From NCBI RefSeq assembly GCF_901000735.1, contig NC_081550.1:8831350-8895349 (forward strand): a stretch of DNA of 64,000 nucleotides, written 5' to 3'. This DNA is from Corylus avellana. Its lineage: Eukaryota; Streptophyta; Magnoliopsida; Fagales; Betulaceae. Both the position numbers and the translations under genes were made by a program. The stretch's first letter is position 1, and each line of letters begins with the position of its first letter. Positions 1 to 10,386 of the stretch are shown one piece after another. A model generated the notes under the pieces. That model was not told the origin of the DNA, did no database searches, and saw nothing but the letters and a program-made list of their open reading frames with translations.

Positions 1-586
1 TGGCACTTTGGGTGGCTTTGCTCAGGCCACCCCCATCGGCGGGATGGGGGTGGGTGGGAGTGCCAAGGCAGCCAAACCACCCCCCGTTGGTGGTTTTAGC
101 CTCCTTGTACTCACATGGCCACCCCCAGGCCTGGGGTGGCTAGGCCACTTGCTGAACTAGGGGTGGCCAGCCACCCTAAGCAAGGGAGTGGCCAAAACCA
201 CCAAGGGGTGACCAAACCACCCCCCGGTCGGGTGTGGTTTGACCCCCTTAGCACAAGGGGTGGCTGGTCCTGTCTTCCCCATCCCGTGCACCCACCTCAA
301 TTTTTTTTCTTTTTTTTTTGAAAAAATATATTTATAAAATTTTTAAAATTTTTTTAAAAAAAAATAAAAAATTTTATTAGGTGGCCACGTCATCAGCTAA
401 GTGTCAAATTTTAATTGGTCCATGTGTCAGTGACATGAATTTTCATTAAGTCAACTAAAGGTCAATGGATGGAAGGACCAATTTGGTCTTTATCAAAACA
501 AGAGGTACCTCCTGTGATAAAAATCAAACCCTAAGGGGAAAAAAAAAAAAGAAATGAAACTAAAAGGGGTATTAGGTATTTAACCC
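1..586. mobile_element. MULE-like TIR element, right part (copy A)
   Basis: The window opens inside a GC-rich core (1-300) built from degenerate GGGTGGCC and CCACCCCC words. An A/T-rich spacer follows, then an arm (about 377-586) ending in ATTTAACCC. The arm is closely related to the right arm of the complete element at 15704-16510. The element ends at 586 and is followed by ATTTGTAAA (587-595), which corresponds to the 9-bp target duplication of that other copy. The left arm lies outside the window. No transposase is encoded, so it is non-autonomous. Confidence 0.6.
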
Positions 587-788
587 ATTTGTAAAATATC
601 ATGGTTTTTCTTGCTGGACTAGCATTTTACACAAAAACCCTCAACATTTTACTATCAGTCTTAAACAATTTGAGGATAATTTCCTAAATAGAAATCAAGT
701 TAAAAAAAATCCTAAAATGTGTTTTCACCACCATCTGTGCAGCAAAATAAGTTGTACACAATTACCTTTTGTAATTAACCAATCCCAC
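587..788. repeat. Flanking sequence shared with 16511-16708
   Basis: About 200 bp after the MULE-like element matches 16511-16708 with scattered substitutions, up to the shared word AACCAATCCCACA. Since both the element and its flank are shared, the two loci look like copies of one ancestral locus rather than independent insertions. No gene is seen here. 789-893 has no recognisable feature. Confidence 0.6.
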
Positions 789-893
789 ATAATATGGGAT
801 TGTCTTGCATATATACACGCATCAGCTGTGTATATAAACTACTGTATGTAGCTGATTTTATAATTAAGGAAAATATACCTTCTAGTATCCTTT

Positions 894-1153
894 TGTTAGA
901 GAGTTATCAACCGATAACTTTCTCCATGTCATCAAGAATTCAAACGTGCATTCAAGTGAAGATAAAGATAGCATTAGTTGTGATAAAAATAATATTAGCT
1001 AGCGTATCTTATATGTAAACGATTTGTATTTTGAATTTATATTTGTAATCTCTATGTCATCTCTTGTAATAGTTCTATCTATATATACAAAGTCTTAACC
1101 ACAACCGATGGTAAGGTTGTATAACCCAAATACTAGAATTTATTTCTATCACA
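894..1153 (+). repeat. 5' LTR of Copia-1
   Basis: The repeat starts TGTTAGAGAG and ends TATCACA, directly before the primer binding site. It aligns along its full length with 6055-6315. It contains TATATATAC-type sequence near 1080, a plausible promoter region for the element. Confidence 0.85.
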
Positions 1154-1165
1154 TGGTATCAGAGC
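1154..1165 (+). other. Primer binding site, tRNA-iMet type
   Basis: TGGTATCAGAGC lies immediately after the 5' LTR. This is the standard Copia primer site complementary to the 3' end of initiator tRNA-Met. Confidence 0.85.
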
Positions 1166-1203
1166 ATTCCTAGCCTAACTTCATTTTTTTTCTCTCTATT
1201 TTT

Positions 1204-2769
1204 ATGGCTGCTTCATCCTTTTCCGCCAACCCAATGACTTATACCGTTCCCTCTTCCTTCCCTCACAAACTAATGTAGGGTGGAACAGATACTCGACCAC
1301 CTTTATTGAAAATATCATAACTTGAGTTTCGGACGTCGAATTGGAGCAAGCTTGGTGGTGTTGGAAAGCTAATTCAAATATCTACAAAGTCATATTTCAC
1401 GGGATTTAGCTAATTCCAATCTTTACTAGGTCAAAATGGATATGGAGCATAAATTGAAGTCTCTGGAATTTGTGTCCGAACAGGGATCCAGCATGTCCAA
1501 ACATGGTGTCAATAGTGAAGTCTTTGGAAAGCCCGTCTGGACATGGCTTCTGGCCGTCCGGACATGCCTAGTAGAATTATAAATCCAACTTTATTTCATA
1601 TTATTATTAGGTTTAGGGGCCAATAAATACATGTTTTATAGACCCTACAACGTAGCTTTTAATTATTATCCAGTTTCTATCAATAAGATTAATTAGAGTT
1701 AAGTTTCTTTATTATTTTCCTTCAAACCCTAGATTGGCTCTAGCATTTTGAGAAGATTTCTTAGATTCTTTGATAGTATCAAGGTCTTAGAAGTATTTAT
1801 CCATTTTTCTTGTTGTTCTACTTTGCATCTCACGAAGTCACGTTGCATCACAAACTCATGCATACCAATTATCTAGTTTGGAAGCTTGCTATCTTGCCTA
1901 TCATCAAAAGTCAAGATCTTCAAGGCTATATTGATGGTTCTATTAAGAGCCCTCCTCCAACCATTATCGCCAAAAATGATGCCATTGAAATTTCATCCCA
2001 GAACCCAGCTTGGCTTCAATGGCACCTGCATGATCAACTTGTGCTCAGCATCTTGATCTCCTCTCTCACTGACAACATTGTTACTCATGTTGTTAAGTTC
2101 CTCATTGCATGGGAATTATGGCTCACTTTTGAAATTATGTTCATTTCCAAAGCCCATGCTCGCTCGATGACACTTCACCTTCAGCTTACCACTTTCAAGA
2201 AGGGAAGCATGTCAATCACTGACTATTTTCAAAAATTTACCAAGCTGGTTGATACCTTGGCTTCCATTAATAAGCCATTGGATGATGATGATATTATGTC
2301 CTATCTCCTTGCAGGACTCAACAGTGAATATGATTCCTTTGTAACCTCAATTACAACTCGGGTGGATCTAATCTCCATTGATGAACTTTATAGTCATCTT
2401 CTTGCTTACAAATCCCGTCTTGAGCACAATATTACCTCTCCTGATCTCTCTGTTTTAGGTGTTTACATTGCTTCTAGAGGCTCTCTTTCCCGTGGGGGAC
2501 GTCACTCCTACTCCAGCCGTGTGTCTTACTCCAACAGCAATGGCAACCATTCCACATACAGTGTTGGTTTTTACTCGCACAGCCCCACCTATCGAGGCCG
2601 GGGAAGTGGCCGAGGAGCCCCTTCCTTCAATCGAGCCCCTTGCCCAATTTGCCAGATCAGTAACCGAATTGGGCACCTTGCAACTACATGTTATCAACAA
2701 TTTGAGCACTCCAACTCACACGATTCTTCCGCTATGATGCATGCCTATCACGTTGCTTCTCAGACTTAA
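1204..2769 (+). pseudogene. Copia-1 gag (interrupted)
   Basis: The gag reading frame begins with ATG at 1204 and reads about 24 codons to HKLM. An insertion (1276-1847) brings an immediate stop, and the same HKLM words resume at 1849. From there the frame is open to the TAA ending at 2769. The downstream part is typical Copia gag of the UBN2 type: NYLVWKLAILPII at the start of the capsid region, then a Gly/Ser/Arg-rich tail, then a CX2C...GHX4C zinc knuckle near codons 275-295. It would form the particle shell and bind RNA. It is broken by the insertion. Confidence 0.8.
1276..1847. mobile_element. Unclassified insertion in Copia-1 gag
   Basis: About 570 bp of non-gag sequence splits gag. It is flanked by a near-perfect 13-bp direct repeat (TCACAAACTAATG at 1263-1275, TCACAAACTCATG at 1848-1860). 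It has no long ORF. It contains repeated CCGTC(C/T)GGACATG words near 1530-1570 and an AACCCTAGATT motif. It could be a solo LTR or a small non-autonomous element; its ends do not decide this. Confidence 0.5.
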
Positions 2770-4697
2770 TCTGATCCCACCTAGTATTCAGATTCTGGAG
2801 CCACACACCACCTCACATCTGATCCTGCCAACCTCACATGGGCATGGATGAAATTAAAATTGGTAATGGGGCTGGGCTTTCCGTTAAGCACATTGGCACC
2901 TCTCAACTCCATACTATTTCTCTTGCCTTTAAATTATTTAATCCTTCATGTGCCTAATATATGCAAAAACTTGATTTATGCTTGAAAATTTACACAAGAC
3001 ACTAACACATTTTTTGAATTCCACCCCTCTTACTTTCTTTTGAAGGACCGTGCTAAGGGGAAGCTTCTACATCGAGGCCTGAGTAATCATGGCTTATATC
3101 ATTTTTTTTTTTTTGCTTCCAATAATTCCCATGCTCCTTCTGCATTTGTGGGTGAATGTGTGTCTGTGTCTACATGGCATTCTCGGCTTGGCATTCCTGC
3201 CTTGGAGGTCATTCATCAAGTACTTAGTTTATTTCAGCTACCTATCTCCAACAATAAAAGTTATTCTCCATGCTCGGTGTGCTTAGGATCCAAGAGCACC
3301 CAATTGTCTTTTACAACTTCTGCAACACGAGTCACAACTCCTGTTCATTTGATATTCTCTGATGTTTGGGGACCTACTCCAATGTCTTCTAGAAATGGTT
3401 TTAGGTTTTATGTCTCTTTTCTTGATGCCTTCACTCGCTAACATGGGTTTACCCCATCTCTTGTAAAAGTGATGCACTTCCAATTTTTAAGAAATTCCAT
3501 ATCTATGTTGAGCGTTATTTTGAGTCCAAAATTAAAATTGTGCAATCTGATTGGGGTGGGGAGTACAGATCTCTAAATAAATATTTAATTGAACAAGGAA
3601 TCAATCACCGTCTTTCATGCCCCCATACTCATCAACAAAACGATGCTATTGAACGTAAGCATCACCACATTGTCAAAACTGGACTTGCACTTCTTTCTCA
3701 TGCTCATCTTCCCAATTTATTTTGGGATGATGCTTTATCACTGCTTCCTATTTAATTAATCGCTTGCCTACAAAATTACTTCAACACAAAACCCCATTTG
3801 AAGTACTTTTCCAGTCTCTACCTGATTATTCCTCCTTACGTGTCTTTGGGTGCGCGTGTTGGCCAAACCTTCGTCCATATAAATATATAATTCTAACAAA
3901 CTTCTGCCACGTTCCAAGGAGTGTATATTTCTAGGTTACAGTCCTTCTCATAAAGGATATAAGTGCCTTCACGTCTCTTCTTCTCGAATATATATTTCAA
4001 GAGATGTTATTTTCAATGAAAGTCTATTTCCTTCTGCTGTCGTGTCTCAATCTTCTACTCTCATTGCACATCCTGAATTTGATATAGTCATGTGTCCGGC
4101 TGCCAGGATTACTAGGTCTCTTCCTGAAGCTTCACCATTGGCTCCATCCTCATCATAAGTAAGTACTCATTTATCTTCTCTTATATTCACGTGCACACCA
4201 AACTCCATCATCTCTCCTACTTTATCTCCACCTTCTCCAAACTGCACAACTATATTCTCATGCACAACAAACCCCACCTTATCTACTACTTTATCTTCAA
4301 TCTCTACAAACCACACATTTGACCACCTAGAAATCCCTTCCTCCTTTGAACCCGTAGAACACCTAGAAATCCAATTTGTAGCAACCCATGTGGACCCCCC
4401 AGTAACATCTCATCACCCTATGATAACTAGATCCAAAAATAATATCTCCACACCGAAAATATTCAATGATGGTACCGTAAAATACCCAATTTCCCACGAC
4501 CTTCTTGCCACTGTGCTTTAGGAAATTTCAGAACCCACTTGCTACACCATGGCTGTCATGGATGAAAACTGGTGAAAAGCTATGAATCTTGAGTTTGATG
4601 TTTTACTCAAAAAGTAGACATGGCGTTTGGTACCCTTTAATTCAGCTCAGAATGTTATAGGTTGCAAATGGGTATTTCGGTTAAAAAGAAAAGCAGC
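2770..4697 (+). pseudogene. Copia-1 protease and integrase, degenerate
   Basis: An aspartic protease start is visible at 2791 (DSGATHHLTSD). The integrase zinc-binding motif lies at about 3175-3290 (WHSRLG, then CSVC). Its catalytic core follows: the first Asp in SDVWGP (3358), the second in QSDWGGEY (3543), the Glu in the AIERKH region (3649). Further on are FGCACWP (3848) and FLGYSP (3929), and finally the stretch before RT ending in CKWVFRLKRKA (to about 4695). Stops at 3439, 3753 and later, plus frameshifts, make it non-functional. Integrase would insert the cDNA copy into the host genome. Confidence 0.8.
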
Positions 4698-5598
4698 ATC
4701 AGAAAATACTTTAAGAAGAAGGTTTGAAGATCTCTGAATGTGTAACCCATAATGAAGTGTCTGTTTGAGATACCGAAGTAAACGTTTGACTCCCTGCCAA
4801 GTGATGCATGAATTGAGATAACTTATTTACTGAGAAAGATAGATCAAGTCTTGTAATGCATAAATATTGCAAGGCACCCAAAGTGCTGCAAAATAACGTG
4901 GGATCTGAGAATAATTCACCCTCATATGCAGACAACTGAGTTGAAGAGGCCATATGAGTGCCCACTGGCTTGGCATCAAGCATATTATTACGTTTGAGAG
5001 TATCAATCATGCAACGTTGCTAAGAGAGGAACACACACGTGAAGCATTTGAGCACTTGAATACCGAGAAAAAATTAAGAGGAACGAGATCCTTCATAGCA
5101 AACTCGACATTTAATTCAACTAGCAACTTGGGTATCTCTGATGGTCTTGAACATATTATGAGAATGTCATCAACATATATCAAAATATACATAGTGAATG
5201 CAGCAAACTTGAGAATAAATAATGGCTTATCTGATAAGGAACCATGGAAACCAAGAGCAATGAGTTTCATGCTTAGCCTTGAAAACCAAGCTCTTGGGGC
5301 TTGTTTCAATCCGAATAAGGGTTTTTGGAGCTTGCAAACATGATTACGATATTGATGATGTGCAAATCCAGGGGTTTGTGACATGAAAACCTCCTCAGAT
5401 ATGTGGCCATGGAGGGATGCATTATGGATATCAATCTGATGTACAGGCCAACTAGCAGATAAAGCAATAGATAAAACTAAACATATCATAGTGGGCTTGA
5501 TAACTTGGCTCTAAGTCTCTCCATAATTAATACCGAGCTGCTGGTGAAACCCCTTTGCAACTAACTGAGCTTTGTATCTTTCAATGGAACCATGGGCA
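4698..5598 (-). pseudogene. Copia-1 reverse transcriptase, inverted block
   Basis: On the minus strand, reading from about 5598 down to 4698, the sequence gives SIERYKAQLVAKGFHQQ, then QIDIHNASLHGHI, GLKQAPRAW, the catalytic YVDDILI, and finally LGALQYL and KRLLRYLKQTLHYGL. This is the core of a Copia RT from just after the RKA(D) motif to just before the RNase H DADW motif. The plus-strand sequence on either side ends and resumes at exactly those points, so the block was inverted in place. A TAG near 5512 and a frameshift near 4790 disrupt it further. Confidence 0.85.
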
Positions 5599-6054
5599 TG
5601 TGATATGGATGATTTGTCGCTCCAATGGTGGTCATTGTATTTTTTTGGGTAATAATTTAATTTCTTGGAGTTGTCGCAAACAACCTACTGTAGCTCATTC
5701 TAGTACTGAAGCCGAATACAAAGCATTTGTAAATGCAGCAGCTGAAATTATTTGGATTAAATCAATGCTCATTGAACTTGGATTACAACCCTCCAAACCT
5801 CCCATTCTTTGGTGCGACAACATTGAGGCCACTTATTTGTCTTATAATCCTATTTATCATGCTAGGACAAAACATGTTGAAATTGATTCTATTTTGTTTG
5901 TGATATGGTATGCTGCAAGATACTTGACATTCGGTTTTATTTCAAGTAAAGATCAAATTGCAAATATATTCACCAAGCCCCTCTCATCTTCACGGTTTGC
6001 CTTTCTACGTGATAAGCTCACCGTCGATCCTCTACCATTGAGCTTGAGGGGGCG
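5599..6054 (+). pseudogene. Copia-1 RNase H and pol C-terminus
   Basis: Back on the plus strand, the RNase H core is recognisable: GGHCIFLGNNLISWSCRKQP, then SSTEAEYKA, then LWCDNIEATYL and KHVEIDS. The pol C-terminus follows with DQIANIFTKPL and FLRDKL. It would degrade the RNA of the RNA/DNA hybrid. Its N-terminal end is lost at the inversion breakpoint. Confidence 0.85.
6041..6054 (+). other. Polypurine tract of Copia-1
   Basis: GAGCTTGAGGGGGCG-type purine-rich sequence sits directly before the 3' LTR, the usual start site for plus-strand DNA synthesis. Confidence 0.7.
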
Positions 6055-6315
6055 CGTTAGAGAGTTATCAACTGATAACTCTCTCTATGTTATCAAGAAT
6101 TTAAACGTACACTTAAGTGAAGATAATGACAACACTAGTTGTGATAAAAATAATATTAGCTAGCTTATCTTATCTGTAAACCATTTTTAATTTGAATTTA
6201 TATTTGTAATCTCTATGTCATCTCCTATAACAGTTCTATCTATATATATAAAGCCTTAACCACAATTGATGGTAAGGCAGAATAACCTAAACACTAGAGA
6301 TATATTTCTATCGCA
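6055..6315 (+). repeat. 3' LTR of Copia-1
   Basis: It aligns with 894-1153 from CGTTAGAGAG (first base T to C) to TATCGCA. Both terminal dinucleotides are slightly altered, in keeping with an old, inactive copy. Confidence 0.85.
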
Positions 6316-6774
6316 TTATTTTCAATTTCCATGATTTCGACCTTGCAATCCTGCTTACAACACTCCATAACTCTCCACTTCACAATCGATGCTATAAAAT
6401 GATTACTAGGATTCACATAAACCAACTTCAAGACTTGAGTGTTGGGTTCATGAGCATCAAAATTTGAAATTCTGCCCCACCTAAAAAACACGATTCAAAA
6501 TTATGTTCCACGTGACTCCTATGACAACACGGTTTTGCATCCAGCAGCCCCATGTCACTCCTCCTCTTCTTATCATTTGAGTCACGATTTGGGTCAACTT
6601 TGTCTTCCTATCTCAAAGAACATGGTACCTACTTCCTGAACCTGTCTTGCTTCTAATCTCCCACATATCACAAACTCAGCCATAACTCCTTCCTCAATGT
6701 TTCCTTCTTCTAGTCTTCCAATCCTACATACTCGGCCACACTCTCAGATTTCACCATCTTTCCACATCGTTCTC
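6316..6774. other. No gene recognised
   Basis: This stretch between the two Copia elements shows no convincing reading frame or repeat. It may be decayed 5' sequence of the downstream Copia fragment. Confidence 0.3.
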
Positions 6775-8190
6775 ACAGTATGGCTACTCAGTCTCAACAT
6801 CAAATTCGAAAGCCTGCATTGCTACCATATGGTCATGTGAAATATCTGCAGTTAACACATGTTGTCTGGAGAGAAGCAAATGGCTGATGAATTTACTGCA
6901 TTATTAAAGAATGGAACATAGTGTCTTGTTCCTCCAAGTGGGTCTTTCTTATCAAGAGAAAGGCAGATGGCAGTATTGAAAGGTATAAAGCACAGTTGGT
7001 TGCCAATGGGTTTCCTCAACAGGCTAGAGTTGATTTTGGGGAGACTTATAATCGTGTGGTTAAGCCTATAACCATTTGGACTATCTTGACTATTGTTGTG
7101 TTGTATGGTGGGTGTATTAAGCAGATTGATGTTAGCAATGCTTTCTTTCATGGATTTCTCACTGAGAAAGTGTATATGTCTGAGTCAATGGGTTTTGTTC
7201 ATCCTCAGCAACCTAATGCCATGTTTTTTTTTTTTGAAAAATGCTTTGTATGGCCTCAAACAAGCCCCTCGGACTTTTGGTTCTCATGTCTAAGTAATCG
7301 ACTTCTTGAATTGGATTTCGCTGGTTCCAAATCAAACCCTTCGTTATTCATATTTAATTCTATAGGGGTTCAATTATTTGCTCGTCTATGTGGACGATAT
7401 TATTTTGATAGGTTCTTCTATCTCTGTTATGGATGATCTAATCCGGTCACTGTCTCTTACATTTCCAATTAAGGATCTTGGCCCCTTGATGATCTCGCCA
7501 TGTCTAATCCCACTATTTATCCTAGCACTGTTGGTGCGCAACAATACTCATCTATAACACGACCTGACATCGCTTTTGTTGTAAACAAAGTCTCTCTGTT
7601 TGCTAGTGATCCATTTGATGTACACTGGTTTGCCATAAAACGTATCCTCAGATACTTGATGCATACAATCATGTATGGTCTACTCATCAAGCCACGTCTC
7701 TCCTCTCAATTAGTTGTATTTATTGATGTTGATTGGGCACGTTGTCCTAACGACAAGAAGTCCACCTCAGGCTGTTGTACGTTTTTTTGGTGGAAATATG
7801 TTATCTTGGTCTTCCAAAAAGCAGCCTATAGTCTTTAGATCCAATACTGAATTCGAGTACAAATCCCTCACCGACGCCACTACGGAATTACTTTGAATTC
7901 AATCACTACTCTACGAACTTGGTGTTTTTCTTTCGGCAGTGCTGATTCTCTATTGTGATAACATTGGTGCTAAATACTTAACTTCCAATTCGGCGTTTCA
8001 TGCATTTACAAAACACATTGAAATCAATCATCATTTTGTTTTAGATCTTGTAGCTCAGAAGTTGCTCACAATAGTTGATGTTCTTACCAAGCCATTAGTC
8101 TCCACCCGGTTTGAAACTCTTCGTGCCAATCTTAACATTTGTTCTTTTTTTTTTTTGATAAAAACATTTGTTCTCAAACGTTAGGATTGT
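6775..8190 (+). pseudogene. Copia-2 reverse transcriptase / RNase H, 5'-truncated
   Basis: The remnant starts just before RT (ATQSQHQIRKPALLP). It continues with WVFLIKRKADGSIERYKAQL, ETYNRVVKP, QIDVSNAFFHGFL and GLKQAP, a frameshifted YVDD region near 7390, QYSSITRPDIAFVVNKV (7545), RNase H words near 7780-7860, YCDNIGAKYL (7950) and VDVLTKPL (8078). Gag, protease and integrase are absent. Poly-T runs at 7225 and 8145 and several frameshifts interrupt it. It is the 3' part of a different Copia family from the one upstream, in the same orientation. Confidence 0.85.
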
Positions 8191-8197
8191 AGGAGCG

Positions 8198-8445
8198 TAT
8201 TAGAATAACCTCCTCAGTTTTGGATACACTAGATAAAGCAAGTAGAGATAAAGTCGAAGACCAAGTCAAATGAAATTTTAGATAACATCTTATCTAATAA
8301 TATTCAAAGTGGTATATTGTCAACAAATTTATCTTCAAATAAGTTGTATACGTTTGTATTTTGTATTTCAAAGCCAAGTGTATATCTTGTAATTGTTATA
8401 AATAGAAATATAGTCCTCATTGAGGCATTACAAAAAACTATCACA
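8198..8445 (+). repeat. Probable 3' LTR of Copia-2
   Basis: A purine-rich GGATTGTAGGAGCG (8184-8197) is followed by TATTAGAATAACC, which resembles the TGTTAGAATA start of many Copia LTRs. A TATAAATAG motif lies at about 8397. A likely end is near CTATCACA at about 8445. There is no matching 5' LTR in the window. Confidence 0.55.
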
Positions 8446-9133
8446 TTTTATTATAAGTAGTGCCTCGAACAACAGCAAGCCACTGTTGATCTTTCTCATC
8501 TAGAAACATTTACATTACATAGTTTAAGAGCAAACGACATTAAAAAAAAAAAAAAAAAAGAAGACATCTGTCAATTCTTGCCATTTGGCATTTAAATGAT
8601 GTAAATTAAATTTCTCAACTATAGATTTAACCACCAATGATAAATGACGTGAATCAGTTAAGGTCGTTTTTTTTCACCATTTATGTCATTTCAAAAAAGA
8701 CGTAAATTTATATTATTATTTTTTTGTTGTGATCTGAACCTAATATATTTAATTAAACAAGTCAAACACCTCAATTTTGACACAACCCATTTAAATAAGT
8801 GGGTAACACGACACTACCCACATAACCTCTTTAAATTTTCCTACATATGCTTTGCATAGCAGCAGTTTTGGTGACAACCAGCATAATTTGTTTCATTAGA
8901 AAGCAATTTTGTTGTAGCAAATTATCTAAAATGTGAATGTGATGGGATGACTATTTGTCAAAAAAATATTGCTTCTTCCATGACCTAAGCACCGAATTAA
9001 TCTTTAATAAATTCAAACAATTAATACATTTGTTTGTACAACTCGAGTTATTAGTACATTTTCTTTCATATTTGTTTACATTTGTTTTAATGAAAGATGA
9101 AACAAATTAAAGTATGTATGGCCACCTGGCTAA
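8446..9133. other. No gene recognised
   Basis: AT-rich sequence with a poly-A run at 8541-8559. No supported reading frame, RNA gene or clear element end was seen. Confidence 0.4.
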
Positions 9134-9999
9134 TGCTCCGTTTGTTTCGCCGTAAAATGATTTTTGAAAAATGTTTTCCGTTTTTTTGGATGTTTGGTAC
9201 GACGTAAAATAATAGTCAATGGAAAATTTTTTTCCTTTGACCAAAAATTCTTCTTTAATTTTTGAAAAGTTGTTTACATTTTTGAAAACCGTAAACCATT
9301 TTCTGAGTTTGATCATCTCATTCTAAAATCAACAGACCTTGCCAAGACCTGCCCAGGACCCGCTGAGACCCGCTCGGGACCTTGTCGGGACTCGCCCTAG
9401 ACTTGATTGGGACCCGACCGGACCTGCCCAGGACCTCATCAAGACTCGCCCAGGATTCGACCGGAGCTGCCCTGGACCCCACAAGGACCCGCTTGAGACT
9501 TGTTCAGGATCCGACCGGGCCTTGGACCTCATCAGAACTTGCCCAGGACCTGCCCAGGATTTGACGGGACGTGCCTTGGACCATGCCGAGACTCGCCCAG
9601 AACTTGATCGGGACCCAACATCAGAAAATATTTTCGGTGGAAAACATATTTTGGTATTTGGCATGTACAGAAAAGCAGGTATTGGTATGTTCGGAAAATC
9701 ATATTAAAATCTAAATTAGGAAAATGTCCCTATCGAGTCCTAAGCAGGTCTCTAGCTGATCCTGGCGGGATCACAATAGGGTCTAGGCGAGGTTTGGGTA
9801 AGTCCCAGGTGAGTCATAGCGGGGTCCCTGCGAGACTCGGTTAGGGCACCTCTAAGACTTGGTCGGGACATTTTCGTAATTTTTAATATGATTTAATATA
9901 TATATAAAATTGTGATTTTCCATATGCGACAAACACTGTAAAATGTTTTTAAGAAAAATTTTCTAACGGAAAATATTTTACATCGAAACAAACAAAGCC
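9134..9999. mobile_element. Non-autonomous TIR DNA element
   Basis: The left end reads TGCTCCGTTTGTTTCG and continues with CCGTAAAATGATTTTTGAAA. The reverse complement of the right end reads AGGCTTTGTTTGTTTCGA and continues with TGTAAAATATTTTCCG. These are imperfect terminal inverted repeats of 40 bp or more. The interior has no transposase and carries a GC-rich minisatellite (9336-9617) plus related GTCC/GGTC words at 9720-9870. The flanks (TAA left, TTA right) do not give a clean target duplication, so the superfamily is unsettled. Confidence 0.6.
9336..9617. repeat. GGACC/GACTC minisatellite inside the TIR element
   Basis: Degenerate repeats of roughly 9-12 bp around GACCTGCCCAG, GACCCGCT and GACTCGCCC run for about 280 bp. 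Open frames on both strands here come from the repeat composition and are not genes. Confidence 0.65.
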
Positions 10000-10030
10000 T
10001 TAGGATTCTAAAAAGGTACTGAAATGTTTG

Positions 10031-10185
10031 CACAAATGGAAGGTCAATTATGTTAGGCGAGAAGCAAATGGAGCGGCTCACCGTCTTGCGAAGGTAACAC
10101 TACCTCTCACAGGGAACATGTTCTTCTTGAGGAAGTACTCCAATGTATTTCTGATGTTATTTCTGTTGAGTGATGTGTTCGGGAT
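10031..10185 (+). pseudogene. LINE-type RNase H C-terminal remnant
   Basis: The plus strand encodes WKVNYVRREANGAAHRLAK, then in a shifted frame LEEVLQCISDVISVE and a stop. This matches the end of the RNase H-like (RVT_3) domain of plant non-LTR elements, with its conserved R-x-x-N-x-x-A-H-x-L-A-K motif. The rest of the element is absent. Most of the same fragment is found at 61573-61705. Confidence 0.55.
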
Positions 10186-10386
10186 TCTAGATTAATAAAA
10201 TTTATGCTAGAGTCATTAAAATAAATAAATAAATAAAATTCTATATTTTCTCCATTTGAATGAATAATCGAATGTTTGATCATTATTTTCTTCCACGCAA
10301 ACATAATGAAATGCCACATTATTAAATAAATTCATTGGCATCTGAATTAGCTAGTGCCAAGTTGAACATATACACATAAAATACAT

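Larger units (their letters stand above)
894..6315 (+). mobile_element. Ty1/Copia retrotransposon with internal RT inversion (Copia-1)
   Basis: Two related LTRs (894-1153 and 6055-6315) bracket gag, protease, integrase, reverse transcriptase and RNase H sequence in Copia order. A tRNA-Met-type primer binding site follows the left LTR and a purine tract precedes the right one. The 5 bp outside the LTRs (CCTTT and TTATT) do not match, so no target duplication survives. The LTRs differ at roughly one site in ten by eye, so the insertion is old. The RT segment (about 4698-5598) lies on the opposite strand and gag contains a 570-bp insertion. The element is dead. Confidence 0.9.

Noticed and set aside
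115..321. Small open frame in the GC-rich MULE core
   Set aside because: It follows GGGTGGCC repeat words and ends in a poly-Phe run from a T tract. It is not a gene; the same applies to frames at 15930-16296.
794..1018. 74-codon open frame across the Copia-1 LTR start
   Set aside because: It runs across the LTR border without any family match and is a chance frame.
9329..9707. Long overlapping open frames on both strands
   Set aside because: They arise from the GGACC minisatellite; the translations are Pro/Arg/Ser repeats without a domain.
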